Counted from the stretch's first letter, positions 17,016 to 26,417 are shown. The stretch is 64,000 bases of DNA from Candidatus Auribacterota bacterium (GCA_026392035.1 JAPLCX010000064.1:1-64000); one strand, 5' to 3'. Notes: a model not told the origin generated them from the letters alone. Made by a program: numbers and translations.

Positions 17016-17123
17016 ACACGAAGAGCCACCCTCAGGTAACTGACCAATAACCTTTCGCCGCGCTTTCCGCTTGCCACGCCATTTCCCATAGTCTATGATG
17101 GTGGAACCGGGAGGATCGTTGAT

Positions 17124-18656
17124 ATGCTTGCGAAGGTTCATTCAGGTTCCATCCACGGCGTCGAGGCGTATCCCGTTGAGATCGAGGTTGATGTCTCAGG
17201 AGGCATCCCGGCGGTGGTCATCGTCGGGCTCCCCGATACCGCGGTAAAGGAATCCCGGGACCGCGTCAAAACAGCCATCCAGAATTCCGGTTTCGTGTAC
17301 CCCGAGGGGCGCCTCACCGTCAACCTCGCCCCCGCGAATATCAAGAAGGAGGGTCCGAGTTTCGATCTCCCCATCGCCGTGGGGATTCTCGCCGCCGGCA
17401 AACAGATCGATCGCGATCGCCTTGGCGACTTTATCATACTGGGTGAGCTCGCCCTCGATGGGAGCGTGCGCGCGGTCAGGGGCGTGCTCCCCATCACCCT
17501 CACGGCGAAGCAGGAGGGACGGAAAGGCATCATCGTCCCTGCGGATAACGTCGCAGAGGCCGCCGTCGTGGAAGGGATCAACGTTTACCCGGTTGACTCC
17601 CTCGCGGCGCTCGTCAAGTTCGTCGAGGGAGAGGCTGAGATCAATGCCGTCACGCTGGATATGAGCGAGGTGTTCGAGCGGGCGCGCACTTACCCGATTG
17701 ATTTTTCCGACGTCAAGGGGCAGGCGCACGTGAAGCGGGCACTCGAGGTCGCGGCGGCCGGCGGCCACAACATCATCATGATCGGCCCTCCAGGGTCAGG
17801 CAAGACAATGCTCGCCAGAAGGCTCCCGACAATCATACCCGAGATGACGCTCGATGAGGCCCTCGAGACGACCAAAATTCACTCAATTGCCGGCCTCCTC
17901 GATCGGGGAACGCCGCTCGTGGCCACGCGCCCGTTCCGCAATCCGCACCACTCAATCTCGGACGCGGGGCTGATCGGCGGGGGAACCTACCCGAGGCCCG
18001 GCGAGGTGAGCATCGCGCACAACGGCACTCTCTTCCTCGATGAGCTGCCGGAGTTCAAGCGGAATGTGCTCGAACTCCTCCGCCAGCCGATCGAGGACGG
18101 CTATGTGAACATATCCCGCGCGGCGGGGACAATCACCTATCCCGCCCGCTTCCTGCTCGCCGCCGCGATGAACCCATGCCCGTGCGGATTTTTTACCGAT
18201 CCCCAGCGCACCTGCCGCTGCACGCCCGCGCAGATCCAGCAGTACATGTCGAAGATCTCGGGGCCGCTCCTGGACAGGATCGACATCCACGTGGATGTGC
18301 CCGCGGTGAAATACCGCGAGCTCGCGGGGGAAACGATCGCCGAGAGCTCTGAGGCGATGCGGAGCCGCGTGAGCGCCGCGCGCGGACGCCAGCTCGGGCG
18401 GTTCAGCGAAGAGAAGATCTACTGCAACGCCGAGATGAACCACCGGCAGATCAGGAAGCACTGCCGGCTGAACGCGGAAGGGCAGGAACTCCTCAAGACG
18501 GCGATCACCGAGCTCGGCTTGTCGGCGAGAGCTTATGACAGGGTGCTGAAGGTTTCCCGCACGATAGCCGATCTCGAGGGGGGCGGCGAGATACTCCCGC
18601 CGCACGTCTCCGAGGCGATCCAGTACCGGGTGCTGGACCGGCAGCTGTGGATGTAA
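17124..18656 (+). CDS. comM: ComM/YifB family Mg-chelatase-like ATPase
   Basis: A 510-residue protein of standard family length. The N-terminal ChlI/Lon-protease-like domain includes [21 protein letters not shown]. The AAA+ core has Walker [16 protein letters not shown] (about residue 215), Walker B-like [11 protein letters not shown] and NPCPCGF; the C-terminal Mg_chelatase_C region follows with RIDIHVDVP and [19 protein letters not shown]. ComM helicases extend branch migration during natural transformation and recombination. ATG at 17124. It stands alone between the secreted-protein gene and the TMTC-like gene. Confidence 0.95.
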   Translation: MLAKVHSGSIHGVEAYPVEIEVDVSGGIPAVVIVGLPDTAVKESRDRVKTAIQNSGFVYPEGRLTVNLAPANIKKEGPSFDLPIAVGILAAGKQIDRDRLGDFIILGELALDGSVRAVRGVLPITLTAKQEGRKGIIVPADNVAEAAVVEGINVYPVDSLAALVKFVEGEAEINAVTLDMSEVFERARTYPIDFSDVKGQAHVKRALEVAAAGGHNIIMIGPPGSGKTMLARRLPTIIPEMTLDEALETTKIHSIAGLLDRGTPLVATRPFRNPHHSISDAGLIGGGTYPRPGEVSIAHNGTLFLDELPEFKRNVLELLRQPIEDGYVNISRAAGTITYPARFLLAAAMNPCPCGFFTDPQRTCRCTPAQIQQYMSKISGPLLDRIDIHVDVPAVKYRELAGETIAESSEAMRSRVSAARGRQLGRFSEEKIYCNAEMNHRQIRKHCRLNAEGQELLKTAITELGLSARAYDRVLKVSRTIADLEGGGEILPPHVSEAIQYRVLDRQLWM

Positions 18657-18723
18657 CTACAGCCCAAGGTTGAACGTTGAAGGTGTAAAGCCTTTTTACA
18701 ACACGCTCAGGCGTCCCCTTATC

Positions 18724-20247
18724 ATGTCCAGCGAAAAGCGGAACACGATCATCGCGCTCTTTATTATCGTCGCTGCCACGCTCATCTCGTTTTATCCCTC
18801 GCTCCACGGCGGCTTTGTCAACTTCGACGACGATCGCTACGTCTATCGCAACCCGATGATCAGGGACTTGTCCTGGCAGGGAACTGCGACGATATTCACC
18901 TCCACCGACTACGCCGTGATCTACTGCCCGCTGGTGTTCCTCTCTTACGCGATTGAATACCGCTTTTTCGACCTCCACCCGTACGCATATCACATGACCA
19001 ACCTCGTCCTCCACTTGTGCAACTGCGTATTGGCGTTCTGGTTCATCCTCCTGTTGAGCCGCAGCATCTCCACCGCGCTCATCGTCGCCCTGCTCTTCGG
19101 CGCGCACCCGCTCCGCGTCGAATCGGTTGCCTGGATCACCGAGAGGAAAGACGTGCTCTACGCGTCCTTCTTCCTGGCTGCGCTCGTCTGCTATTGCTAT
19201 TACCTCGCACACAGGTCAACCATGAGGTATCTCGGCGTTGTTCTATTCTTCCTTCTCTCCCTCCTCTCAAAACCGGCAGCGCTGGTGCTCCCGCTCGTCC
19301 TCCTCCTCTGCGACTATCTCCGCGGCGCGAAAATAGACAGGAAGAACCTTCTCGCAAAACTTCCCCTCTTCTCAATCGCCGCGGCCTTTCTGATCCTGGG
19401 GTTTTTCGCCGCAAAGGACTACGCGCGCACGGGGCCCGCGTTCACCATGTTCGACCAGCTCTTTATCCCCCCCTATGCCCTGCTCTTTTACCTCTACAAA
19501 TCCATCGTGCCGGTGCGCCTGTCATGCCTCTACCCTTTCCCCGTAAAGCATGGTGATTTTCTGCCTGCGGTATTTCTCCTCTCTCCCCTCATACTCATAC
19601 TACTCGGCGGGCTGGTCGCGTTCTCAACACGCTCCACAAAAAAATTGGCCTTTGGGAGCTTGTTTTTCCTGATCACGGTCCTCCCCGCCCTGCAATTCTT
19701 CCCCACGGGCACGGCGATTGTCGCCGACCGCTTCATGTACATCCCCTCGATCGGGCTGTCATTTCTCCTGGCCGAATTGATTGCATGGCTCTACGGGAGG
19801 AAGAGGAAGTTTGTCGCGCACCTCGCGGCCGCCTCGTTCGCGGTGCTTATCGTGGCGCTGTCCGCCCTCACGCGGAGCAGGTGTGCGGTGTGGAATAGCA
19901 ACATCGCGCTGTGGGACGATGCCGTTCGTAAGTACCCCGATGGCTACATTCCGCTCGCCTATTTCAACCGGGGCATTGTGTATACCGACATGGGGCTGTA
20001 TGAAAAAGCTGTTTCCGATTTCAATAGAGTGCTCACGCTCTACTATCGCGAGCGGGGAATGGATGGAGACCACGCCGAAACCTGCCGCACCATGATGGCA
20101 ACCGGCGGTGGACCCGCGGAGGCATATCACTTCCTCGCCTCCAGGTACGCTGAGATAGGCAAGACCCAGGAGGCGATCGGCTGCCTCAATGTGTCCAGAC
20201 GGCTGCGCGGCGAGAGCGGCGTTCCACTCCACACGGCGCCGCCCTGA
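18724..20247 (+). CDS. TMTC-like membrane glycosyltransferase with C-terminal TPR
   Basis: A 507-residue, polytopic protein of about ten transmembrane helices. The first loop FVNFDDDRYVYRNPMI (DD motif) and FGAHPLRVESVAWITERKDVLYASFF are hallmark segments of the TMTC/DUF1736 family (eukaryotic O-mannosyltransferases, GT-C fold) and its bacterial relatives. The last 100 residues contain TPR-like helices (PLAYFNRGIVYTDMGLYEKAVSDF). It probably transfers a sugar from a polyprenyl-phosphate donor onto an extracytoplasmic target; a polyprenol-P-mannose synthase-like gene lies 505 bases downstream. The start ATG at 18724 is preferred over TTG 18670. Confidence 0.75.
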   Translation: MSSEKRNTIIALFIIVAATLISFYPSLHGGFVNFDDDRYVYRNPMIRDLSWQGTATIFTSTDYAVIYCPLVFLSYAIEYRFFDLHPYAYHMTNLVLHLCNCVLAFWFILLLSRSISTALIVALLFGAHPLRVESVAWITERKDVLYASFFLAALVCYCYYLAHRSTMRYLGVVLFFLLSLLSKPAALVLPLVLLLCDYLRGAKIDRKNLLAKLPLFSIAAAFLILGFFAAKDYARTGPAFTMFDQLFIPPYALLFYLYKSIVPVRLSCLYPFPVKHGDFLPAVFLLSPLILILLGGLVAFSTRSTKKLAFGSLFFLITVLPALQFFPTGTAIVADRFMYIPSIGLSFLLAELIAWLYGRKRKFVAHLAAASFAVLIVALSALTRSRCAVWNSNIALWDDAVRKYPDGYIPLAYFNRGIVYTDMGLYEKAVSDFNRVLTLYYRERGMDGDHAETCRTMMATGGGPAEAYHFLASRYAEIGKTQEAIGCLNVSRRLRGESGVPLHTAPP

Positions 20248-20264
20248 GGTGAGGGCGTGAGGTA

Positions 20265-20375
20265 ACCCCTTAGTCACAGGGGGAAAACAGTATAAACGAC
20301 TATCCACTGATTTCACTGATGAGCACGGATTTTTAAGTAGGTTATCAGTGTAAATCCGTGTTAATCCGTGGATGA
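20265..20375. repeat. Dispersed repeat shared with the 61.9-kb region
   Basis: About 60 bases (AGGGGGAAAACAGTATAAACG, then CACTGATTTCACTGATGAGCACGG) are repeated in inverse orientation at 61863-61925. The CACTGATTT..AGCACGGATTT arm pairs with AAATCCGTGTTAATCCGTGG (20352-20371). No gene is seen between 20248 and 20513. Confidence 0.7.
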
Positions 20376-20513
20376 AAACACTGCGTGAAATGAATTAGTG
20401 CCCACCGTGACTGATGTATTACGGCGCACGCTCATTCCAGATAGAGAAAAGGATGCGAGCTGTGGTATCATTTGAACCTGCGCTGACAGAACACACCGGA
20501 GAGGGGGAGCCAA

Positions 20514-20756
20514 ATGGGCCTGACGCCCGAGCAGCAGGATGTGTTAAAACTCATGCGCGGCATCGTGGAGGGCTACCACACGCTCAGCATCGGCAACGCG
20601 CACGCGCTCAAACGGCTGGCCAGGGACTACTTTAAGGTTGACCTGGATGTGGCACCGACCATTGAGGCGGTACGCAGCCGCCGCGGTGACCTCATCTACA
20701 CTGAACTCAACCGGCTCCAGGCCGTGATCAGCGAGATTGAGGAGCACGGTAGATGA
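20514..20756 (+). CDS. Small hypothetical protein coupled to the Dpm1-like gene
   Basis: This 80-residue, probably all-helical soluble protein (GLTPEQQDVLKLMRGIVEG ... LIYTELNRLQAVISEIEEHGR) has no signal peptide or Cys residues. I do not recognise the family. Its TGA stop overlaps the ATG of the following glycosyltransferase gene (ATGA), so the two are translationally coupled, which supports its reality and suggests a role in glycan assembly. GGAGAGGGGGAGCC precedes the ATG as a strong ribosome-binding site. Confidence 0.65.
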   Translation: MGLTPEQQDVLKLMRGIVEGYHTLSIGNAHALKRLARDYFKVDLDVAPTIEAVRSRRGDLIYTELNRLQAVISEIEEHGR

Positions 20757-21463
20757 GCGGGAAAATCCTCGTCGCGATCGGCACCTACAACGAGCGGGAG
20801 AACATCGCGCGCCTCGTGGAGCAGGTGCTGTCCGTTGCGGGCCGCGAGCCACTGGACATACTCATCGCGGACGACAACTCGCCGGACGGGACAGGCCAAA
20901 TCGCAGACGAGCTCTCGAAGAGGCACGCGCGCGTCCACGTGCTCCATGGCCCGCACAAGCGCGGCCTCGGCAGGGCATACCTCGCCGCCTTCGCGTGGGC
21001 ACTCCCGAAGGGATACGACACCATCATCACCATGGATGCCGATTTCTCGCATGACCCGAACTATCTCCCCGAGATGTTGACGAGGAGCCGGGAGTGCGAC
21101 GTGGTGATCGCCAGCCGCTACGTGCCGGGAGGCGGCGTGAAGAACTGGCCATGGTATCGCAGGGTGGTGAGTCGCGGGGGCAGCATCTACTCAAGGCTCG
21201 TCACCGGCCTGCCGGTCCGGGACGCCACCGGCGGGTTCAACTGCTACGGGCGGAGCGTGCTCCAATCGATCGGCCTCGAGACCATCCAATCGGAGGGATA
21301 CGCGTTCATGATCGAGATGAAGTACCGGGCATGGAAGAAGGGATTCCGCCTCTGCGAGATTCCGATCGTCTTTGTCGACCGCACGCTCGGCGCGTCAAAA
21401 ATGTCAAAAAGGATCTTTCTCGAAGCGTTTTTCCGCTGCCTTCAATTGAGATTCTCGCACTGA
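20753..21463 (+). CDS. Polyprenol monophosphomannose synthase (Dpm1-like GT2)
   Basis: A 236-residue GT2 protein of the dolichyl-phosphate mannose synthase type. It starts ILVAIGTYNERENI, followed by ADDNSPDGTG, and the metal site is TMDADFSHDP (DAD). DATGGFNCYGRSVL and ASKMSKRIFLEAF are typical Dpm1/Ppm1 C-terminal motifs. There is no membrane domain, as in the catalytic subunit type. It should make polyprenyl-phosphate mannose (or glucose) from a GDP/UDP sugar on the cytoplasmic face, the donor required by GT-C enzymes like those encoded nearby. Coupled by ATGA to the small upstream gene; overlaps the convergent GT22-like gene by 22 bases. Confidence 0.88.
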   Translation: MSGKILVAIGTYNERENIARLVEQVLSVAGREPLDILIADDNSPDGTGQIADELSKRHARVHVLHGPHKRGLGRAYLAAFAWALPKGYDTIITMDADFSHDPNYLPEMLTRSRECDVVIASRYVPGGGVKNWPWYRRVVSRGGSIYSRLVTGLPVRDATGGFNCYGRSVLQSIGLETIQSEGYAFMIEMKYRAWKKGFRLCEIPIVFVDRTLGASKMSKRIFLEAFFRCLQLRFSH

Positions 21464-22953
21464 GGACCCGATTCTAAGGACCTCGCATATATCGCGCGCG
21501 CTCCCATCAGGTGAATTCTCCGGAAGCCTGATTCCCTGAGGCGCCGTCGCACATCTCTCGTGAGCAGCCCCCTGGCGATGACAATGTAGTTCGGCTCCTC
21601 GCCCCGCTTCAAACTCAGATGGTAGTGGTAGCCAGTCTTCCCCATCAGCTCTTCAGGCGTCCGCGCACTGCGGATCGCATGTTCGAGGAGCATGTCAGGG
21701 GTGCGCGGGGCCGGCGAATACCTCTGGTATTCGTCCAATGTGCCAAAGGCCTCAAGCGGGACATTGTGGCGAAGGTAGAAATATCCTCCTGTTTCCCACC
21801 AGTAGGCACCAAGCACGGTGACCGCCCTCACATCGTTTTTCCTGCTCAGATATGCGAGGGCTGACGCGTATCCGCTGTTCTGCCGCCATGGGAAATGGAG
21901 GCCCTTGACGCATGAGAGGAGCAGGATGGCAACCACCACGGTTGTCGCAAAGAATCGCTTGAGCCCGGAACTGCCGATTCTCGCCGAGAGCCCCGTGAGG
22001 CCGGCCGCGATCGAGACGAAGAGGAGGGGGAGCGCGGGGGCTAGAAATCGCGCCTCTTTATGGAGCAGGACAGAGAGGATACCGACGAGCAAGAGGGCAG
22101 AGCCACCTATAAGGGGAAGCTCGTGGAGGCCGTAGAGGAACAGAAGTGCCACCAGCGGCGAGAGCGGGTAGAATTCGTTCCAGAGCCACGCGAGATAGAA
22201 ATACCACGGCTCCGCTCCCCAGAGGGAAGCCGGAAGCCCTGTAAAGTGGAATGCGAAGTAGGCGCGCAGGGAGTGTACGGCGCTGCCCCACCGGACCCAA
22301 TCGATCGCTCCCTGGAGGAGGAGGCAGATCGAAAAACCAACTGCCAGTGCCAGGAGGCCTCGCAGGTCGCGTCGCACACAACAATAAATGGAGAGCGGCA
22401 GGAGGAAGATCGCGACCTGGAAGCGGATAAAGAAGGCCACTCCCATGAGCAGGCCGCCGAGAAATCGCCCCGTCAGGCTCCCCCCACGGTTCAGCCCTAT
22501 CAGGAGAAACGGGAACAGGATAATATTCATGACGAATGTGTCCGGGAGCGTGCGCACGCTGTAGTATATGAGTAGATACCAGAATGCGCAGAGGAGCGAG
22601 GCGATCACCCCCGTCGCTCCGTCCCGCAACTCCCTGCCAAGGAGATACGCCCCCCAGACCAGGCCGAGAGAACAGAGCGCGTTGAAGGACCGGACAATGA
22701 CAACGCCGGATATCGGATCATCCAATCGAAGGATGCGGACAAGCCACAGGAGAGGTACATAGAGGGCGGGGAAAAACCAGAATCGCGCTCCGAAAACGAA
22801 TTCCCATGGAACGATGCCGTAGCCGCACACGATGCGGTGTGCCTGCTCGAGGCTCTGGAACGGCTCATCGGGGTGCATGTACCCAGATGAATGGACGGCC
22901 GCGACTGCCCTCACGACTGTCGCCAGCGCGAGGACGGGGAGGAGGGCCCGCAT
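21442..22953 (-). CDS. GT22-like (ALG9/PIG-B type) membrane mannosyltransferase
   Basis: A 503-residue protein of about ten transmembrane helices. The first periplasmic loop reads SGYMHPDEPFQSLEQAHRIVCGYGIVPWEF, closely following the HPDE-FQ-LE--H---G-G---WE signature of GT22 mannosyltransferases (ALG9, ALG12, PIG-B) that use dolichyl-phosphate mannose; ARFWFFPALY corresponds to the R-S--P segment. An Asp/Glu in that loop is the catalytic acid region. The ATG at 22953 follows GAGGTGA; the alternative at 22977 overlaps the upstream gene. It probably uses the product of the Dpm1-like enzyme encoded convergently. Confidence 0.78.
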   Translation of the reverse strand: MRALLPVLALATVVRAVAAVHSSGYMHPDEPFQSLEQAHRIVCGYGIVPWEFVFGARFWFFPALYVPLLWLVRILRLDDPISGVVIVRSFNALCSLGLVWGAYLLGRELRDGATGVIASLLCAFWYLLIYYSVRTLPDTFVMNIILFPFLLIGLNRGGSLTGRFLGGLLMGVAFFIRFQVAIFLLPLSIYCCVRRDLRGLLALAVGFSICLLLQGAIDWVRWGSAVHSLRAYFAFHFTGLPASLWGAEPWYFYLAWLWNEFYPLSPLVALLFLYGLHELPLIGGSALLLVGILSVLLHKEARFLAPALPLLFVSIAAGLTGLSARIGSSGLKRFFATTVVVAILLLSCVKGLHFPWRQNSGYASALAYLSRKNDVRAVTVLGAYWWETGGYFYLRHNVPLEAFGTLDEYQRYSPAPRTPDMLLEHAIRSARTPEELMGKTGYHYHLSLKRGEEPNYIVIARGLLTRDVRRRLRESGFRRIHLMGARAIYARSLESGPQCENLN

Positions 22954-22960
22954 GCCGGAG

Positions 22961-24670
22961 TCACCTCGTGGGCGCATGGTCAGTCCCTATGGATGTCGGG
23001 GGCGTATCAACAGCGTAGACGAAGATAGAGTGACCCACCTGCGCTGCCGGGCGGCGCTCTTTCAGCCAGTCTAACGCGTGCTTGTCGTCTCTCCGGACGC
23101 ACTGCAGATCCATCGCGGAGATGGCGACGTAGCCGCTCACGCCCTCGACGTTCGCCGGTAGCGGCGCGTGCTTGATCGCATAGTAGTCCAGCACATCGGG
23201 ATAGAAACCGCATTCCCAGATCCGATCAATCCCCTTTTCCCGCAGGTAGTTTTTCAACCCCTTGACGTCCTGCCCCCAATCCAGATTCGAATCGACGAGA
23301 TACCTGTATCCCTGGCTCGGGCCGCCGATGAGCTCATTGAAATACGCGAGGTAGTGCGGGTAGATGGAGAGTGATGACGCGAGGTGCCAGGCGAGGAGCA
23401 GGCACATGACGGGCGCGAGGAGCTTGCGCCGCTCGGGCGCGGGCATCGCCAGTCTCGAGATGAAGACGAAGAGGAAAGGGTATATCGGCAGGATGTAGCG
23501 GAGGCCGATATTTATTTTCCCCAGCATGCAGGCGGTGAAGAAGAGGAGCGGGGGCAGTACGACGAAGCACTCGCTCCCCCAGTCCGCGCGCGCCCTTTTA
23601 AACAGTGCGAGCGACAGGACGAAGAGGATGAGGATCGCGACAGGTGTCTTTATGAGGAACGCCACGGGGAAGTAGTACCACCAGCCGGTGGTGGAATAGC
23701 GGCCCATGAGAAACGCGGGATGCCCCTCCGCGGCGTGCCGCAACTGGAACAGCAGGCCGCGTACGAAGCTGGGCGCAGGGCAGGGGAGTCCGAGCAACCG
23801 GGGAGGCAGGAGCCTGGCAGCCCTCCGCGGCAGTTCACCGATGAGCGATGCGAGCGGCGCTGTCTCAAAGCCGTACGCGGCCCATATCACGACCGCGGCA
23901 CAGCAGAATACGACGATGAGCGGAGTAACCGCCGAGAGGATACGCGCGGGGAGAACCCGTGGCGGGCAATCTGCCTGCACAAAGGCTCGCAGCGCGGAGA
24001 AGGCCGCGGGGGAGAGATACGCCGCGCAGTAGAGAATGACATAGATGGGAAAGAGCAGGAAGGCGGAGAACTTGCTCAACTGGGCGAGGGCGAGGCACGT
24101 AGCGACAAGGAGCAGCCCCGGCCAGTTGGGGCGCCGACAGAAACACCAGAGCGAAAAAACGGCGAGGAAGATGAAACAGGCCGCCGCCATATCCGAGGTT
24201 GCAACGCCTGCGTGGGCGAGGATATTGGGACAGAAGCAGTACAGGAAGAGCGCCATCACTCCGCTGAGCTTGCCGAAGAGCAGCGACGCCCACAGATACA
24301 CCAGGAAGCCGAGCAGGCAGCCGCACGCAACGATGCCCATCCTCCCCCAGAAGATAATGCGCTCGGCGTCCACCCTGTTGTGATAGAGAAAATGGAGACC
24401 GAGTGCGGGCGAGTTCGCCTCCCGCCATGCGGGGTGATCCAGCGGCAGGTCCGGTTTCAGAAAGAGGAGGGGGATTGCGGCGATGTATTTACTCAGGGGC
24501 GGGTGCTCATAGGTCAGGCGGAAATTACCTGTTGTGAGCTCGGCGTAGCCGGGGAGGAACGTCACGATTTCGTCGGTGACCATCGACTGCTGCCTCATGC
24601 TGGCCACCGCCTGGAGCGCACACAGTGCCAGCAGAAGACAGATGAGTAACCGCGTGCTGCGTTCCGTCAC
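22961..24670 (-). CDS. GT39/PMT-like membrane glycosyltransferase
   Basis: A 569-residue polytopic GT-C protein. The first loop contains MVTDEIVTFLPGYAELTTGNFRLTYEHPPLSKY, the D-E ... HPPL-K pattern of PMT_2/ArnT-like enzymes, followed by GVATSDMAAACFIFLAVF. The C-terminal soluble part has SNLDWGQDVKGLKNYL, common in these bacterial proteins. It likely uses a polyprenyl-phosphate sugar. The stop lies 8 bases before the preferred start of the GT22-like gene, so they share a transcript. The acceptor (protein, lipid A or polysaccharide) is unknown. Confidence 0.8.
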   Translation of the reverse strand: MTERSTRLLICLLLALCALQAVASMRQQSMVTDEIVTFLPGYAELTTGNFRLTYEHPPLSKYIAAIPLLFLKPDLPLDHPAWREANSPALGLHFLYHNRVDAERIIFWGRMGIVACGCLLGFLVYLWASLLFGKLSGVMALFLYCFCPNILAHAGVATSDMAAACFIFLAVFSLWCFCRRPNWPGLLLVATCLALAQLSKFSAFLLFPIYVILYCAAYLSPAAFSALRAFVQADCPPRVLPARILSAVTPLIVVFCCAAVVIWAAYGFETAPLASLIGELPRRAARLLPPRLLGLPCPAPSFVRGLLFQLRHAAEGHPAFLMGRYSTTGWWYYFPVAFLIKTPVAILILFVLSLALFKRARADWGSECFVVLPPLLFFTACMLGKINIGLRYILPIYPFLFVFISRLAMPAPERRKLLAPVMCLLLAWHLASSLSIYPHYLAYFNELIGGPSQGYRYLVDSNLDWGQDVKGLKNYLREKGIDRIWECGFYPDVLDYYAIKHAPLPANVEGVSGYVAISAMDLQCVRRDDKHALDWLKERRPAAQVGHSIFVYAVDTPPTSIGTDHAPTR

Positions 24671-24687
24671 CTCTCAGACTCCATACC

Positions 24688-24978
24688 TCACTGTACCGTA
24701 ACGGGCGAGGTGGACATGCCGTTGCCCAGCCAGTTTCCGGGGCTCGCCGCACCGGCGCCCGCGGGCACAATGACCGCCTCGAGCGTGTAGATCCCCGCGG
24801 GGATGCCATTCGGTATCCGGAACTGCAGCGCGCCCGCGGCATTCCCGTTCGGGTTGAAACCGCCGGCGACCGGACTGATGCTGGTTGACCATCGGAGTTT
24901 TGAGTCCGCGACCCACAATTTTCCATCCGGCACATTCGCCCCGAGGTCAACTGCGCAGACAACAGCTAATGTCCTCAT
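24688..24978 (-). CDS. Small protein: free-standing beta-sandwich-like domain
   Basis: This 96-residue protein is nearly all one domain: ANVPDGKLWVAD, WSTSISPVAGGF, ALQFRIPNGIPAGIYTLEAV, then a Gly/Ala stretch and SPVTV. The order matches the C-terminal ~85 residues of the GH26 protein encoded at 32994-34430 (VVVKLPNNTYYSY ... GIVPAATGF ... GSLPEGAYILYSGLV ... DPFTY). It may be the surviving end of a larger secreted protein, because no signal peptide precedes it; only MRTLAVVCAV is hydrophobic. GGGAGAGAAGC precedes the ATG at 24978. It lies in the gap between two GT-C genes. Confidence 0.5.
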   Translation of the reverse strand: MRTLAVVCAVDLGANVPDGKLWVADSKLRWSTSISPVAGGFNPNGNAAGALQFRIPNGIPAGIYTLEAVIVPAGAGAASPGNWLGNGMSTSPVTVQ

Positions 24979-24997
24979 CTTTGCTTCTCTCCCTGAA

Positions 24998-26395
24998 TCA
25001 CGGGTACACAAAACCCACCATGCTGAGTGTGATAGTAGTTTGAACCATTGTCGCGACCAAGACAAGCGAAAACGTCGATCTGCCCAGCCGCTCGGCGCAG
25101 CAGTGCGCGGCCACGATCTGAATCAAAACGGCGAGGAATATCCACAGCCTCGCCACCTCGCCCCTGTTGATGCCGATGAGATCGAGAAAGAGCAGCATGG
25201 CGGCGGTTGAGAGTGTGAGGAGCGGGCCCGGTTCCAGCAGCGTTTTCCAAATCTCCCCTCCACGCCCCACCCTGTTTCTCACGGCGGAGATGCCGCGCGC
25301 GAGCGCCCCTCCCATCGCGAAAAAGAAGAGGATCATCTGGGCGATGCCTGCACTAAAAAAGAAATCCTTTGGATTCTGGACGACCCATATCCCGTAGCTC
25401 CTCTGGTCGTGCAGGTTAAAATCTATCGCATCCCTGAGCACCATGAGAAAAACCTCAACGATATTGAACTCCAGCAGGAGGAGCACTGCGAGATGGAGGG
25501 CGAGAAATGAGAGGGCGGCGTATGCGATCATACCCACGAGCTGTGGCCGCTGGATCTTTCTCTCAAAGTAGTATTTCGCGCAGAGGGCGACACACACGAT
25601 ACCCATGACCAGCGGAAGCGGTTCAAAGAATAGCACGAGATAGATCGAGCACCCCGCGAGCACGAGATACGCCACGCCGCGTGACTCGAGGTACCTCAGG
25701 AAGAGGAGGAGCGTGAGGAGAATGAACACCGGCGTGACGGTGTTGAGGATCGGGAAGAAAAAGATCTTCGCGGGGATAAAGAGGTAGAGGATCAACGAGT
25801 AGATTGCGGTCTGGGCGTTATGGAATATGCGCTTCACCAGGGCGTAGGTCAGCAGCGCGCCGATGTTCGAGATGAGGATGACGAGCCACCCCATTACCCG
25901 TGGCGAGGCGGTGAGCGCGCGCATGAGCGAGAAGAACACGATCTTCCCCGGCATGTTGCTCCTCACGTGCCGCGGCATGCGCGGCGCGATCGTTTCGTAG
26001 TGCCTGAGGAGTTTATCCGCGCGGTATTCCATCGCCGGTTTATAGAACGAATTGGCCACGTCGCTCTTGATAATGGTTGCCAGCGAATATGGATACACTG
26101 AACGGAGCGTCAGCTGGATGAAAAAACCGGTGATGAGCCAGAGACAAATGAACCCGCGCTCGCGCCCCCCTATGTATCGGTTGGTGAGGAGTAGCAGCGC
26201 GAAGATGAACGGAAGGGCCGCGAGGGAGACAAGAATCGGAGCCCATGTGATGCCCCGGTAGTACGGATAGGTCCAGTTGCCCGGAGCCGACCCGAAGGAG
26301 ATATTTTTTGTAGCGACGAGAGAAATAAAAATAAGTAACGCGGCTGCGATACATATATTCACCGCCGCTGCTTTACCAATTCTCAATCTGGCCAT
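24998..26395 (-). CDS. Polytopic membrane protein, GT-C-like
   Basis: A 465-residue protein of about eleven hydrophobic helices with short loops. No catalytic motif is obvious; a soluble loop (about residues 110-160, SDVANSFYKPAMEYRADKLL) sits where GT-C proteins carry their acceptor-facing loop. I cannot assign a family with confidence. The start ATG at 26395 follows GGGTGG; the alternative at 26428 would overlap the upstream GT87-like gene by 11 bases. It belongs to the minus-strand run of membrane glycosyltransferase-like genes ending at 21.4 kb and probably takes part in the same glycan pathway. Confidence 0.65.
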   Translation of the reverse strand: MARLRIGKAAAVNICIAAALLIFISLVATKNISFGSAPGNWTYPYYRGITWAPILVSLAALPFIFALLLLTNRYIGGRERGFICLWLITGFFIQLTLRSVYPYSLATIIKSDVANSFYKPAMEYRADKLLRHYETIAPRMPRHVRSNMPGKIVFFSLMRALTASPRVMGWLVILISNIGALLTYALVKRIFHNAQTAIYSLILYLFIPAKIFFFPILNTVTPVFILLTLLLFLRYLESRGVAYLVLAGCSIYLVLFFEPLPLVMGIVCVALCAKYYFERKIQRPQLVGMIAYAALSFLALHLAVLLLLEFNIVEVFLMVLRDAIDFNLHDQRSYGIWVVQNPKDFFFSAGIAQMILFFFAMGGALARGISAVRNRVGRGGEIWKTLLEPGPLLTLSTAAMLLFLDLIGINRGEVARLWIFLAVLIQIVAAHCCAERLGRSTFSLVLVATMVQTTITLSMVGFVYP

Positions 26396-26417
26396 TTTTA
26401 CCACCCGCGACATGGGC

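Noticed and set aside
23384-24649. 421-codon open frame on the plus strand
   Set aside because: It is fully antisense to the GT39-like gene, rich in Glu/Arg/Gln from GC-rich codons, and shows no domain; the opposite strand has clear GT-C motifs.
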